A stretch of 64,000 bases of DNA. Source: Treponema sp. (GTDB taxonomy: Bacteria > Spirochaetota > Spirochaetia > Treponematales > Treponemataceae). The stretch is taken from positions 62,001 to 126,000 of the forward strand of contig JAEDGQ010000001.1 in the NCBI GenBank assembly GCA_016297415.1, given 5' to 3'. The notes under the pieces were generated by a model. That model made no database searches and was not told the DNA's origin. It worked only from the letters and a program-made list of their open reading frames with translations. Positions within the stretch are counted from its first letter, which is position 1, and the number at the start of each line of letters is the position of its first letter. Below, piece after piece: positions 53,771-62,737 of the stretch. Both the position numbers and the translations under genes were made by a program.

Positions 53771-54835
53771 TTAGTAATTACTTATAATATCGGTAATTAG
53801 GTGAGCGGATTTTTCATAGGAATATTTATTTTTAAGTTCACCAAGCTCAATGGAAACTGCTTCTTTTTCTGTATCAAGTATTTTCTGAGCCAGATCTTCT
53901 GCATTACCTGATTCAAAGAATTTAACTGGAAAATCTCCATAAATTTCCTTGAAAACAGGAATATCTGAAATTATGGCTGGTGTACCAAGAGTCATGGATT
54001 CTAATGGTGGCATTCCAAAGCCTTCATAAAGAGAAGGCTGAACAAGCATATTGCTTGAGTGATAAATCTTTTTTAATTCCTCATTTGAAACTTTTCCAGT
54101 AAATTCAATGAGGGACGAATCCATAGTACTTATTCTCTGTGCAGTTTCTTCATCACCAGTGCGGAAGTTTTCCTTATTGCCGACTATTTTGAGTCTGAGA
54201 GACGAACCTTTTGATTTTATGATTTCAAATGCATCCAGAAGAATCTTAAGTCCTTTATGTTTTTTTATGTTTCCCACAAAAAGGATTGTGCCGTCTTTTT
54301 TAATGGAATCAATGGATGAATCCTTTTGAAGAAGGTATTTAGGAACTGAATTGTAAACTACCTGAAGAGGTTTTTTGCAGTTTAATTTTTCAAGAATTCT
54401 CTGCTTTGAAAACTCAGAAACTGTAAAAACTGCTTTTGAAAGATTTATAGATCTCTGATAAATGTATTTACGACCGATTTTTCCTGCAAAACCCGTAAGT
54501 CCAGGAACATCAAGAAAAACAATGTCATGTATTGTGGAGAAAACAGGAATTTTAATTCCCCCGGGAATGTTGCAGTAAGGTGAAAAATAATAATCGTAAG
54601 TATGAATTTTATTCAGGGTTTCCTGTGGAAAACTGAACATTTCCTGAAAACTGAAAGGCTTTACATCACAAAAACAGAATTCAACATTCTGCATTCGTAA
54701 AAAAGCCATGCACTGTTCATGTGTTCCCAGAAGAAGACACTCGTTATGTTCAAGAAAATAAGGAATAAGTTCAGAAACAAAAGAACCGATTCCTCCTGAG
54801 CCGATCATGCGGCAATCAATAACCATTCGTAACAT
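53771..54835 (-). CDS. GT4-family glycosyltransferase
   Basis: 354 residues, GT-B fold. The C-terminal Rossmann domain has the donor-binding motif LYEGFGMPPLESMTLGTPAIISD; the EGFG(x)7E glutamates that hold the nucleotide sugar are present. N-terminal domain opens MVIDCRMIGSGGIGSFVSELI, as in the mannosyltransferase-like GT4 enzymes of O-antigen and capsule loci. It starts where the preceding GT4 gene ends. Donor and acceptor are unknown. Confidence 0.9.
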   Translation of the reverse strand: MLRMVIDCRMIGSGGIGSFVSELIPYFLEHNECLLLGTHEQCMAFLRMQNVEFCFCDVKPFSFQEMFSFPQETLNKIHTYDYYFSPYCNIPGGIKIPVFSTIHDIVFLDVPGLTGFAGKIGRKYIYQRSINLSKAVFTVSEFSKQRILEKLNCKKPLQVVYNSVPKYLLQKDSSIDSIKKDGTILFVGNIKKHKGLKILLDAFEIIKSKGSSLRLKIVGNKENFRTGDEETAQRISTMDSSLIEFTGKVSNEELKKIYHSSNMLVQPSLYEGFGMPPLESMTLGTPAIISDIPVFKEIYGDFPVKFFESGNAEDLAQKILDTEKEAVSIELGELKNKYSYEKSAHLITDIISNY

Positions 54836-55954
54836 TTATTTTGAAAAATCCTTTAATACTTCATTGATTTTATCTTTTAGCTGGTTACAGAATCTTTGAG
54901 TTGAAAAAGATTTTGCATGTTCAACAATTTTTTGCTGGTCAAACTGATTTTTTGAATCCAGTTCTTCAAATTTGTTCAATGCTTCGATAACCGCATCCTG
55001 TTCCTGATTATCAAAGAATACACCTGTTACTCCGTCAACTACAGTTTCAAGAGAGCCGCCTTTTCCAAAAGCAATAACAGGACGGCCACAAGCCTGAGCT
55101 TCAACTGGAATAATTCCAAAATCTTCTTCGGCACTGAAAATCATTGCTTTACAGTGCTGAAGATAATCTTTTACTTCGTCGTCGCTGATGCGGCCTGTAA
55201 ATGTAATGTTTGAATCCTTGAAAGAAGCTGCAAGTGATTTAAGTTCTGCTTCCTGACTTCCACCACCGATTACAACAAGTTTTCTGCCTGTTTTACCACA
55301 GGCACTGATTGCAAGGTCAATTCTTTTGTACGGAACAAAACGGCTGAAGACAACATAAAAATCTTCTGCAGGCTTTCCGTTAGGTTCCAGTCTGTCTGTG
55401 TCAACAGGAGGATAAATTACATCACTGTCTAAATTCCAGTATTTTTTAATACGTCTTCTGATGTAGTTTGAATTTGTAATAATTTTATCAATACGCTGTG
55501 AAGACACATAATCCCAGAGACGGATTGAAGGCATCTGTAAATCCATAAAAAATCCAACAAGAGCGCTGGAGCGTTTCTGGTAATCATGGTACTGATCCCA
55601 GGCATAACGCATTGGTGAATGAACATAAGCAATATGAGGAACTGAAGGGGGAGTAATTACGCCTTTTGCACAGCTTGATGAAGAACAAAGTACAAGGTCA
55701 TAACCTGAAAAATCAAAGCTTTCAAAGGCTCTAGGCATAAAACTGAGGAGTTTTGTGTAGATTTTTGTGGCTCCTGGAATATTCTGAACAAAAGATGTAT
55801 GAACTTTTTCTTTCGGGAAAATTTTCCCCATCTTTGCTTCATCATAAACAAGGGTATAAATGTCTGCATCCGGGTAAATTGAAAGCATTGCTTCAACAAC
55901 TCTTTCAGCTCCACCATAGTTTACAAGCCAGTCATGTACAATTGCAACTTTCAT
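54836..55954 (-). CDS. GT4-family glycosyltransferase, WbaZ-like
   Basis: 372 residues. N-terminus KVAIVHDWLVNYGGAERVVEAML and C-terminal AEEDFGIIPVEAQACGRPVIAFGKGGSLETV are characteristic of the WbaZ-like mannosyltransferase branch of GT4. Probably adds one sugar of the repeat or linker. Start ATG 8 bp after the LicC-like gene, so in the same operon. Confidence 0.9.
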   Translation of the reverse strand: MKVAIVHDWLVNYGGAERVVEAMLSIYPDADIYTLVYDEAKMGKIFPKEKVHTSFVQNIPGATKIYTKLLSFMPRAFESFDFSGYDLVLCSSSSCAKGVITPPSVPHIAYVHSPMRYAWDQYHDYQKRSSALVGFFMDLQMPSIRLWDYVSSQRIDKIITNSNYIRRRIKKYWNLDSDVIYPPVDTDRLEPNGKPAEDFYVVFSRFVPYKRIDLAISACGKTGRKLVVIGGGSQEAELKSLAASFKDSNITFTGRISDDEVKDYLQHCKAMIFSAEEDFGIIPVEAQACGRPVIAFGKGGSLETVVDGVTGVFFDNQEQDAVIEALNKFEELDSKNQFDQQKIVEHAKSFSTQRFCNQLKDKINEVLKDFSK

Positions 55955-55962
55955 TTTCGATC

Positions 55963-56727
55963 CTATTTATTATCAAGAGCCTTAAAGCGTTCCGAAGCTA
56001 CTTTAAGATCATCCGGATTGTCTACTTCGTACCATATGTCTGGACTAATTTTGAATCCTTTAAGCAAAGTTGGACTGAAAAGTGCCAGAATTTTAAGGGA
56101 GGTTTCATAATATTCATTACGGCCGTAAACATTCATATAGGTTTTTAAGAATGGAAGATAGTAATGATTGATGAAATCTTTAGAGAAACGGTAAATATTA
56201 ACAGTCTTAAAATATTTATCAACATCAGCAGGATTCTGATTTTTCTTTCCGATAAAGTCCAGAATATTATCAAGCTTATCAAGAACCGTTACAGTACCAT
56301 CCATCCAGCTTTCAAAAGGACTGACAACGGCAAGATTTTCTTCCTGAGAAGCAACAAGATCCTTAATTACTTTCGGGTCGTATACAAGATCACTTTCCAG
56401 AAGAATTGTATCGTCCTGAGCAAAAAAATCTCTTGCAAGATAAAGAGAGTAAATATTGTTTGTTTTATCGTAAACAGGGTTTTCGATAAATTCTATTGTC
56501 ATACCGTTAAGGCGTTTCTTATCAAAAGTTGAAGCAACAAATTCTTTAAGGACTTCCGATTTATAACCAAGTCCAATTCCCAGTTTTTTAATACCGGCAG
56601 CAACAAGAGCATCGATTGCCCGTTCAATCATTGGTACACCATCAACTGGTACCATGCATTTTGGAACTGTAAGAGTGTATGGTTTAAGACGGCTGCCAGT
56701 TCCGGCAGCAAGAATAAGAGCCTGCAT
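55963..56727 (-). CDS. Phosphocholine cytidylyltransferase-like enzyme (LicC family)
   Basis: 254 residues, nucleotidyltransferase fold. LILAAGTGSRLKPYTLTVPKCMVPVDG at the N-terminus is the pyrophosphorylase signature; KTNNIYSLYLARDFF, LLESDLVYD and the terminal WYEVDNPDDLKVA are typical of LicC-type phosphocholine cytidylyltransferases, which make CDP-choline. It would activate choline phosphate for decorating the glycan, but another phospho-alcohol is possible. No LicA kinase or LicD transferase is in the window. One-base overlap with the gene upstream. Confidence 0.8.
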   Translation of the reverse strand: MQALILAAGTGSRLKPYTLTVPKCMVPVDGVPMIERAIDALVAAGIKKLGIGLGYKSEVLKEFVASTFDKKRLNGMTIEFIENPVYDKTNNIYSLYLARDFFAQDDTILLESDLVYDPKVIKDLVASQEENLAVVSPFESWMDGTVTVLDKLDNILDFIGKKNQNPADVDKYFKTVNIYRFSKDFINHYYLPFLKTYMNVYGRNEYYETSLKILALFSPTLLKGFKISPDIWYEVDNPDDLKVASERFKALDNK

Positions 56728-57995
56728 TATTTTGCCTCCTGCGAAGATTCAAATTCCTTAACTTTGCTGATCATAAAATCAGCTGTGCGTTCTCCGGCTT
56801 CTCCAATGTGCATCCATGCTTCTTCTTTAGCCTGTTTTCGGGCCTGAGCAAGGACAGGAGAGTCGCTGGCATTTTGAATTACTTCTTTAATATTCTGGAA
56901 CTGTTCTTCTTTAAGTTCAATACCAATTTTTTCAAGTGTAGTGAACTGCCAGATTCTTTTGTTAGAACCATCTTCGTTGTAAACTTCACTTGCATCATAG
57001 ATTCTGAGATCAAGATCTGCATTTACATACATAACAGGTTTGTCGCAAAGGAAAGTATAGTCATAAATAACTGAACTGAAGTCAGAAATCATAATATCAC
57101 CACGCTTGAGGGCGTAAATATTATCGTTTTCAAAATTCCATTCAAGATTTTTGCAGTCTTTGTACTTTTTCTGAAGTCTATCAAGAATGTGGCTTTCGCT
57201 TTTTTTAGACTGCGGATGAGGACGGACGATTACATTCCAGCCTGTAGCAAGTAAAGGATCCAGAAGTTTTTCTCCGTATTTTGAGAGAATTGCACTTGGT
57301 CCCCAGCTTGGACATACAAGTACTGTAAACTGATGATTTTCTTCTGCAGGAATAGCTTCCATCTTCTTTTTAAGTTCATCAAGGTAAGTACAGCCTACAG
57401 AAACCAGTTCTTTTTCTTTTATTCCGCGAGCTTTTTCCAGATAACGGATATCTGCTTTCTGGTAATCACCTGTAAGAAGGACTGAATCAAAATAATCTAT
57501 TCCATAAAGACGATACATTGTGGCATCACCGGAACCGTGACGAAGGTGAGCATAATGACGAACATTTTTTGAACGTTTCATCTGATATACATCAAGACCT
57601 GGAGTTGTCATAAGGACAACATCAGCTGTAAGCATATTGAGGCGGGCAAAGGCGGAATTTCCTTCACCGATGTATTCAGTTTTGACAAATTTCCATTCTT
57701 TAGAAAGTAAAGGATCTTCCTGATAAGAAGTAAGATAGGTAAGTGGAGTTTCTTTTTTTTCAAAAGCTTCAAGAACAGGCTTAAAACAGTTTATGTACTG
57801 TTTACCTTCATTGTAAACTACATACTTCTGGCGGCCGGCTTTCATGGCTTCTCTTGCGTTTTTACCTGCAAAAAGAAGCTGAATCTTTAAAAAGGCAGCT
57901 CTAGCAAGGAAGAATAAAGTTGCTGCTGCACCAATGGCAACAGAAAAAAGCATGGAACCTGTACCAGGATCAATATAGAGTAAATTAGTGTACAT
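56727..57995 (-). CDS. CDP-glycerol glycerophosphotransferase-like protein (TagB/TagF family)
   Basis: 422 residues. An N-terminal membrane helix (about 10-33, with YIDPGTGSMLF before it) is followed by a GT-B-like domain holding the teichoic acid glycerophosphotransferase motifs: HGSGD with His153, RPHPQS (258-263) and ISDFSSVIYDYTFLCDKPVMY (303-323). TagB/TagF enzymes transfer glycerol phosphate from CDP-glycerol to a lipid-linked saccharide. That chemistry fits a teichoic-acid-like chain in this Gram-negative-type envelope. Donor not proven. Starts on the stop codon of the fusion gene (TAATG). Confidence 0.85.
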   Translation of the reverse strand: MYTNLLYIDPGTGSMLFSVAIGAAATLFFLARAAFLKIQLLFAGKNAREAMKAGRQKYVVYNEGKQYINCFKPVLEAFEKKETPLTYLTSYQEDPLLSKEWKFVKTEYIGEGNSAFARLNMLTADVVLMTTPGLDVYQMKRSKNVRHYAHLRHGSGDATMYRLYGIDYFDSVLLTGDYQKADIRYLEKARGIKEKELVSVGCTYLDELKKKMEAIPAEENHQFTVLVCPSWGPSAILSKYGEKLLDPLLATGWNVIVRPHPQSKKSESHILDRLQKKYKDCKNLEWNFENDNIYALKRGDIMISDFSSVIYDYTFLCDKPVMYVNADLDLRIYDASEVYNEDGSNKRIWQFTTLEKIGIELKEEQFQNIKEVIQNASDSPVLAQARKQAKEEAWMHIGEAGERTADFMISKVKEFESSQEAK

Positions 57996-60775
57996 TATTT
58001 AGCCTCCACAGTTTCGTAATTCCAGTTTGAAGAATCAAAAATATTGTCCTTTACCCGAATCCACTGATTGTCTTTTACTGTAAATACATAAGAACTTGAA
58101 GAGTGGTTAGGCATGAACATTCTGTCGGAAGTACAGATTAAGGCACCGTTTTCTTTTTCAGTTGCAAGAGGTTTTCCTGTAAATGGATTTACAGGGTTTT
58201 GAATAAGTTTTTCAGCTTTACTAGAATTACCATTCAAAAGAAGAAGTGGTGTATCCGCGTTTGTCATAAAAGTAGTACGGTCGATTGTAAGTTCTGTTTT
58301 TGTCTGATTAAAATCCTTAAACATCAGGAGCGGATGGAAATGACCAGGTCCGATTTTACTGAATTTTTCGTCCATTTTTCCGTCTTCACCGGCAAAGTCT
58401 GTTTCAAATGATGAACATCCGTGATCAGCTACAATTACGATACGGCTGTTATCATAAACTCCCAGTTCTTTAAGATAATCGAAGTATTCACCAACACGCT
58501 TCATTGCACCTGCAAAAGAGTGATATGAGCGGTCATTGGCGTAATCAAAAACTCCATCAGCTTTTTTTGCATTCTGATTTATATGGCTTGAAGGAACGTA
58601 TTCTGGAGTTTTGAGAAAAAGACCATCGTGAGTTGTATTGTTTGTAAATGAAATATAAACATTTTCAGAAAGTGCTTCCGTATCAGTAAACTGTGGTAAG
58701 TAATCCAGAGCAGCATAACCGTCAATGTAATCATTAAAATCATCACTTTCTTTATCTGTGGACCAGTAACTTCCGTCATTGTAGAAAGCCGGTCTTAAAG
58801 CCAGTGGAGCACAACGGAAGAAACTGAACCATAAAAGATTACGTTTAAGAGTTTTGCTTGTTACTGGAATTGAAGCTGTGTCTGAATGCTCTTTATACCA
58901 GTAATCTGTGTATTTTGAATCTGTAATGTATCCTGAAACACCCGGATAAATTTCTGATTTTTTGCCTTCTGAATCTTTTTTATAAATTGTAGAAAGGTTC
59001 GGGCGGATTTCGTAATTTTCCCATGTGGGATCTGTAACAACAGCTGTATAGTTTTTTCCGCTTTCTGTAAAAATTCTAGGTAAAACAAGAAGACATTCAT
59101 TCTGTTTGTCTACAAGTTTTACATCAGAACGTTTATTCATATTTTCCGGAGTGTATTCATAACCACCGTAAACTGATGGAGCTCCAAGAAGTGTATGTCC
59201 GTTAAAAGAAACTGTGTTTTTGAAAAGTGTAAAGCCGCTGAACTGTGAATGAAGGTTTTTATCTTCTTCAAAAAGCGGCTCAACATAAGTATTTTCAGCT
59301 CTGTCCAGATAAATGAAAAGAACATTCTTTCCTGTTTTTGAAAGGTGAATGAATGGATTTATCTGATTTGCATTTGAACCTGTAGAGATAAAATGTTCAT
59401 AGCCCTTTGTAATAATTGACTTGTTGTAAAAAGAAATTGCAAAAAGGGAGAATGCAACAATTCCAGCCCCGTAAGAAACATACCTGGCAAGCTTAAATTT
59501 AATTAAAAGAGCGATTACTGCAATTACAGCAAGAATTGAAATGCCATTAATTAAAATTGCTGCAAGGGAAGAGTCAACATTTGAAACTTCAACAAATCTG
59601 AGAAGTTTTGAAATAGTTCCGTAATCACCCTTAAATACAAATACTCCAAGAAGACTTGCACCCAGCAATGATGTAAGTCCGAAAGAAATTAAAGTCTGCA
59701 TTCTTTCGTGGTAGAGGAAATAAATAAGGGAACACCAGATAAGGAAGATACCTGCAGTCTGGAAGAAAGTATTATTTATAAAGAAATTAGGATTTCCGAT
59801 AGAATCAATTCCGCAGAATTCTGTTGGAGAAGCACTTATAAGATTAGAAGGAAGGAATAATCCCATTAAAACTGTAAGACCTACAACAGCAGTAAAGAAA
59901 AGTGATGTCCTGAGTTTAAAACTGTCTTTGAGAGTAACGAAAGTTTTATCGATAAGATGATTGGCAAGCTTTACAAAAAGTGGTGCAAAGTAAATAAGAC
60001 CAAAACAACAGCTTACTAAAAGTCCTCTCTTAAGAGAAAGACGATGACCTGCTAAAATCCATAAGATAAATACTGTAACAAAAGAGCATGCAAGAATATA
60101 AAGAACTTTTACAGGATTCTTCATCTTGTAGAAAATGTTTTTTACAAGAGAGAAAAGATTGTTCATTGTCCAGTAAAGAACAAGACCTGATGGACTGTTG
60201 TAGAGAATGAATACGAATAAAAGGGCAAGACCGTATGGATAAAGTCTTTCCTTGATTGAAAATCCTTTTGTGTAGATTGTGGAAGAAATAAGGTTAATAA
60301 CTGTCATAATAATTGGAAGAAGATGTACAGTTATTCCAAGAATTGTAAAATTATCAGGCTGTGACCAGTTTTCAATCCATAAAATGCCTTTTGTGTTAAG
60401 GGCTGTCATATTTGAAAGACAGGCATAGGCTGCAGTAAAGAAAGGAATCTGAATAAGAAGACCGAAAGCAGAACGAAGTCCCATAATCGGATGATAATGC
60501 TGCTGACGATAGTAAGTAGACAAAATCATATACTGTTCGTTGCCTTTGAAAACAGCCTTGATTTTATTAATCTGATTTTTCATTGCTGACTGTTTGTCAC
60601 GTTCAACCTGGGCCCAGTGTTCTGCAACAATGTAAAGTGGCAGGGTTAAAAGAGACACAGCACAGCTGACACCTATGAGTGCAACAGGTGTGTTATGATT
60701 AAAAAGTTTGTAACAGAATTGATAAACAAGTTCAATAATTTGAGTTAAAGGATAAATAACGAGATTAAAAAACAT
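57995..60775 (-). CDS. YidC/Oxa1-like domain fused to LTA-synthase-like transferase
   Basis: 926 residues in three blocks. Residues 1-218 match YidC/Oxa1 insertases of the Gram-positive type (LLTLPLYI, then the cytoplasmic helical hairpin QSAMKNQINKIKAVFKGNE, LLIQIPFFTAAYACL, and NSPSGLVLYWTMNNLFSLV). The groove arginine found in active insertases is Ser41 here. Residues 223-450 add about seven more membrane helices. Residues 480-860 are an alkaline-phosphatase/sulfatase fold like LtaS: Asp491 at the metal site (FIYLDRAEN), Thr528 as probable nucleophile (NGHTLLGAP), His716 (NTTHDGLF), Asp784-His785 (VADHG). The catalytic domain would face the periplasm. Probable role: transfer of phosphoglycerol or a related group to the glycan. 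Confidence 0.85.
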   Translation of the reverse strand: MFFNLVIYPLTQIIELVYQFCYKLFNHNTPVALIGVSCAVSLLTLPLYIVAEHWAQVERDKQSAMKNQINKIKAVFKGNEQYMILSTYYRQQHYHPIMGLRSAFGLLIQIPFFTAAYACLSNMTALNTKGILWIENWSQPDNFTILGITVHLLPIIMTVINLISSTIYTKGFSIKERLYPYGLALLFVFILYNSPSGLVLYWTMNNLFSLVKNIFYKMKNPVKVLYILACSFVTVFILWILAGHRLSLKRGLLVSCCFGLIYFAPLFVKLANHLIDKTFVTLKDSFKLRTSLFFTAVVGLTVLMGLFLPSNLISASPTEFCGIDSIGNPNFFINNTFFQTAGIFLIWCSLIYFLYHERMQTLISFGLTSLLGASLLGVFVFKGDYGTISKLLRFVEVSNVDSSLAAILINGISILAVIAVIALLIKFKLARYVSYGAGIVAFSLFAISFYNKSIITKGYEHFISTGSNANQINPFIHLSKTGKNVLFIYLDRAENTYVEPLFEEDKNLHSQFSGFTLFKNTVSFNGHTLLGAPSVYGGYEYTPENMNKRSDVKLVDKQNECLLVLPRIFTESGKNYTAVVTDPTWENYEIRPNLSTIYKKDSEGKKSEIYPGVSGYITDSKYTDYWYKEHSDTASIPVTSKTLKRNLLWFSFFRCAPLALRPAFYNDGSYWSTDKESDDFNDYIDGYAALDYLPQFTDTEALSENVYISFTNNTTHDGLFLKTPEYVPSSHINQNAKKADGVFDYANDRSYHSFAGAMKRVGEYFDYLKELGVYDNSRIVIVADHGCSSFETDFAGEDGKMDEKFSKIGPGHFHPLLMFKDFNQTKTELTIDRTTFMTNADTPLLLLNGNSSKAEKLIQNPVNPFTGKPLATEKENGALICTSDRMFMPNHSSSSYVFTVKDNQWIRVKDNIFDSSNWNYETVEAK

Positions 60776-60793
60776 TTCAGCTCCATTTAAAAG

Positions 60794-60811
60794 TTACCGG
60801 TTGTTCGGTAA
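60794..60811. other. Hairpin with T-run on the non-transcribed side
   Basis: TTACCG-GTTGTT-CGGTAA is followed by T7 on the plus strand only, while both flanking genes are on the minus strand. It would act as a terminator only for antisense transcription, perhaps shielding this locus. Confidence 0.4.
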
Positions 60812-60841
60812 TTTTTTTATTATAGTAATTTTAAGCTTATT

Positions 60842-61912
60842 TTACAACTTTAGGGCTTCATAAAGTTTAAGAGCCGCATTTTTATATGTATATGTATCTA
60901 AAACTTCCTTTCTTGTGTTCTGGTTACATTCACTTTTTAGTAAATCAGAAAGATTACAGTTAGAATCCTCCGGATTTATGTAAACGGCGGAATCCCTGTA
61001 AATTTCTGGAAGTGAGGCTGAGTCAGAAATAACAATTTTGGCTCCAGTACTTAAAGCTTCCAGAGGTGGAATTCCAAATCCTTCGTAAAGTGAAGGAAAA
61101 ACAAAAGCTTTGCAGGCTGTCATTAAAGCTTTTACTTCTTCATCACTCACATAACCAAGCAGGACTACGTTTGAAAGGTCATTAAGACTTGAAATATCAT
61201 CAGATTTGTAGCCGGCAACGATTTTACCGCTAATGGCAAAAGTATCTTCAGGATGATTTTTTGCATAATCAACAATCCATTTAAGGTTCTTTCGTTTTTG
61301 AAGGGATCCGAGAGTGAAATAAAAATCACCTTTTTTAAGGGCCGGAAACTTAGAGAAAATTGAATCATCACATTTAACAGATTTAAAATGATCCCAGCCG
61401 TTTGGAATAACCTTGATTTTTTCTGATGGAGTTTTAAAAGCTTTAATAATCTGATTTTTTGAAAATTCACTTACTGTAAAAACTTTTTTTGCATTATGGG
61501 AAATGTTTCTGGCATGCAAAATTGAATAAATTCTAATAAGACGGGAACGGAAATTCTTAAAATCCTTTGGACAGTCATAACCGTAAATATCGTGTAAAAA
61601 AGCAAAACCTGTGTATTTACCAAAAGGCGCCGTATTAGAAAAATTGAGTCCTACAGCTCCGCTTTTTTTGCAGGCCTTTTTGAACTGAAAAATATCCCAC
61701 TTAGGAAAGCTTGTTATTGCCAGCGGGGATTTTATGATTTTAATATTTTTATAATCTGGAATAATTTTTGCGTTTGACGGAACAAGAATTGATACATCAT
61801 CTGATGTTGTGAGTATTTCATCAAGATTTTTTAAGGTTTCAAAAGCAAAGCGTTCAATTCCGGTTAAGGAACGGCAGAGAAAATTTCCGTTTATGAGAAT
61901 TTTTGAAGTCAT
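60842..61912 (-). CDS. GT4-family glycosyltransferase
   Basis: 356 residues from ATG 61912; a longer in-frame start at 61957 would overlap the ABC gene by 41 bp and adds residues outside the family fold. N-terminus KILINGNFLCRSLTGIERFAFETL and the donor motif PSLYEGFGIPPLEALSTGAKIVISD place it in the mtfB-like GT4 group. Four bases separate it from the ABC ATPase stop. Probable extension of the lipid-linked glycan. Confidence 0.9.
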   Translation of the reverse strand: MTSKILINGNFLCRSLTGIERFAFETLKNLDEILTTSDDVSILVPSNAKIIPDYKNIKIIKSPLAITSFPKWDIFQFKKACKKSGAVGLNFSNTAPFGKYTGFAFLHDIYGYDCPKDFKNFRSRLIRIYSILHARNISHNAKKVFTVSEFSKNQIIKAFKTPSEKIKVIPNGWDHFKSVKCDDSIFSKFPALKKGDFYFTLGSLQKRKNLKWIVDYAKNHPEDTFAISGKIVAGYKSDDISSLNDLSNVVLLGYVSDEEVKALMTACKAFVFPSLYEGFGIPPLEALSTGAKIVISDSASLPEIYRDSAVYINPEDSNCNLSDLLKSECNQNTRKEVLDTYTYKNAALKLYEALKL

Positions 61913-61916
61913 TTGA

Positions 61917-62645
61917 TTATTGATTAGTAATTTGTCCGTCGCTGATTTTAATAACATGATTACTCATACCAACAATTTTTGCATCATGTGTGCTGAAAAT
62001 GAATGTAGTCTTAAGTTCTTCGTTAAGGTTTTTCATTAATTCAAGAATCTGGTCACCGTTTTTAGAGTCCAGGTTGGCAGTAGGTTCGTCAGCCAGGATT
62101 ACCGGTGCTTTTGTTACAAGGGCTCTTGCAATTGCAACACGCTGTCTTTGACCACCAGACAACTCTGATGGTCTGTTATTTCTTCTGTTTTTTAAGCCTA
62201 CTTTTTCAAGAAGAAATTCTACCCATTCTTTCTGTTCCTGTTTTGACATTGTGTCTGTTGCAGGAGATTTACCCAGAGTCAAAGGAAACTGAATGTTTTC
62301 AAATACGTTAAGGACAGGAATGAGATTAAAAGTCTGAAATATGAATCCCAGGTGACTTCGACGCAGTTCTGTAAGCTTTGAATCCAGTTTGAGAGGAATT
62401 CCATTTGTTCTGGCAAGATCAATTTCTTTATATACATCTGTGTCATTCAGGATAAGAGATCCACTGGAGGGAAGATCAATAAGACCGATGATGTTGAGAA
62501 GGGTGGATTTTCCAGAACCTGATGGTCCAGAAATTGCAGCAAATTCTCCTTTATTAATAAAAAAAGACGCATTGTCTACAGCTTTAACCTGGACCTGATC
62601 CATCTGATATATTTTGCTTATGTTTTTTAATTCAATAAGTGCCAT
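61917..62645 (-). CDS. ABC transporter ATP-binding protein, LolD/MacB type
   Basis: 242 residues. Walker A GPSGSGKST (40-48), Q-loop FIFQTFNLIPV, signature LSGGQRQRVAIARAL (162-176) and Walker B VILADEPTANLD (182-193) are all intact. It has the short LolD/MacB/FtsE-type ATPase build, with a ten-residue insertion before the Q-loop (about 78-89). No permease is adjacent, so the partner is either further upstream beyond the window or elsewhere. It lies between the Wzi-type gene and the glycosyltransferases, in the same operon direction. Confidence 0.9.
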   Translation of the reverse strand: MALIELKNISKIYQMDQVQVKAVDNASFFINKGEFAAISGPSGSGKSTLLNIIGLIDLPSSGSLILNDTDVYKEIDLARTNGIPLKLDSKLTELRRSHLGFIFQTFNLIPVLNVFENIQFPLTLGKSPATDTMSKQEQKEWVEFLLEKVGLKNRRNNRPSELSGGQRQRVAIARALVTKAPVILADEPTANLDSKNGDQILELMKNLNEELKTTFIFSTHDAKIVGMSNHVIKISDGQITNQ

Positions 62646-62737
62646 AATTTAATTTTTATTAATTTTAAGTTGTAAAACGGTTTAAATCAACGTAGATTTT
62701 TATTACAAACAAGGGAAGTCCCCTGCTGGTTATTTTC

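Noticed and set aside
60794..60820. Terminator for the GT4 gene ending at 60842
   Set aside because: The T-run follows the stem only on the plus strand; on the transcribed minus strand the stem is preceded, not followed, by it.
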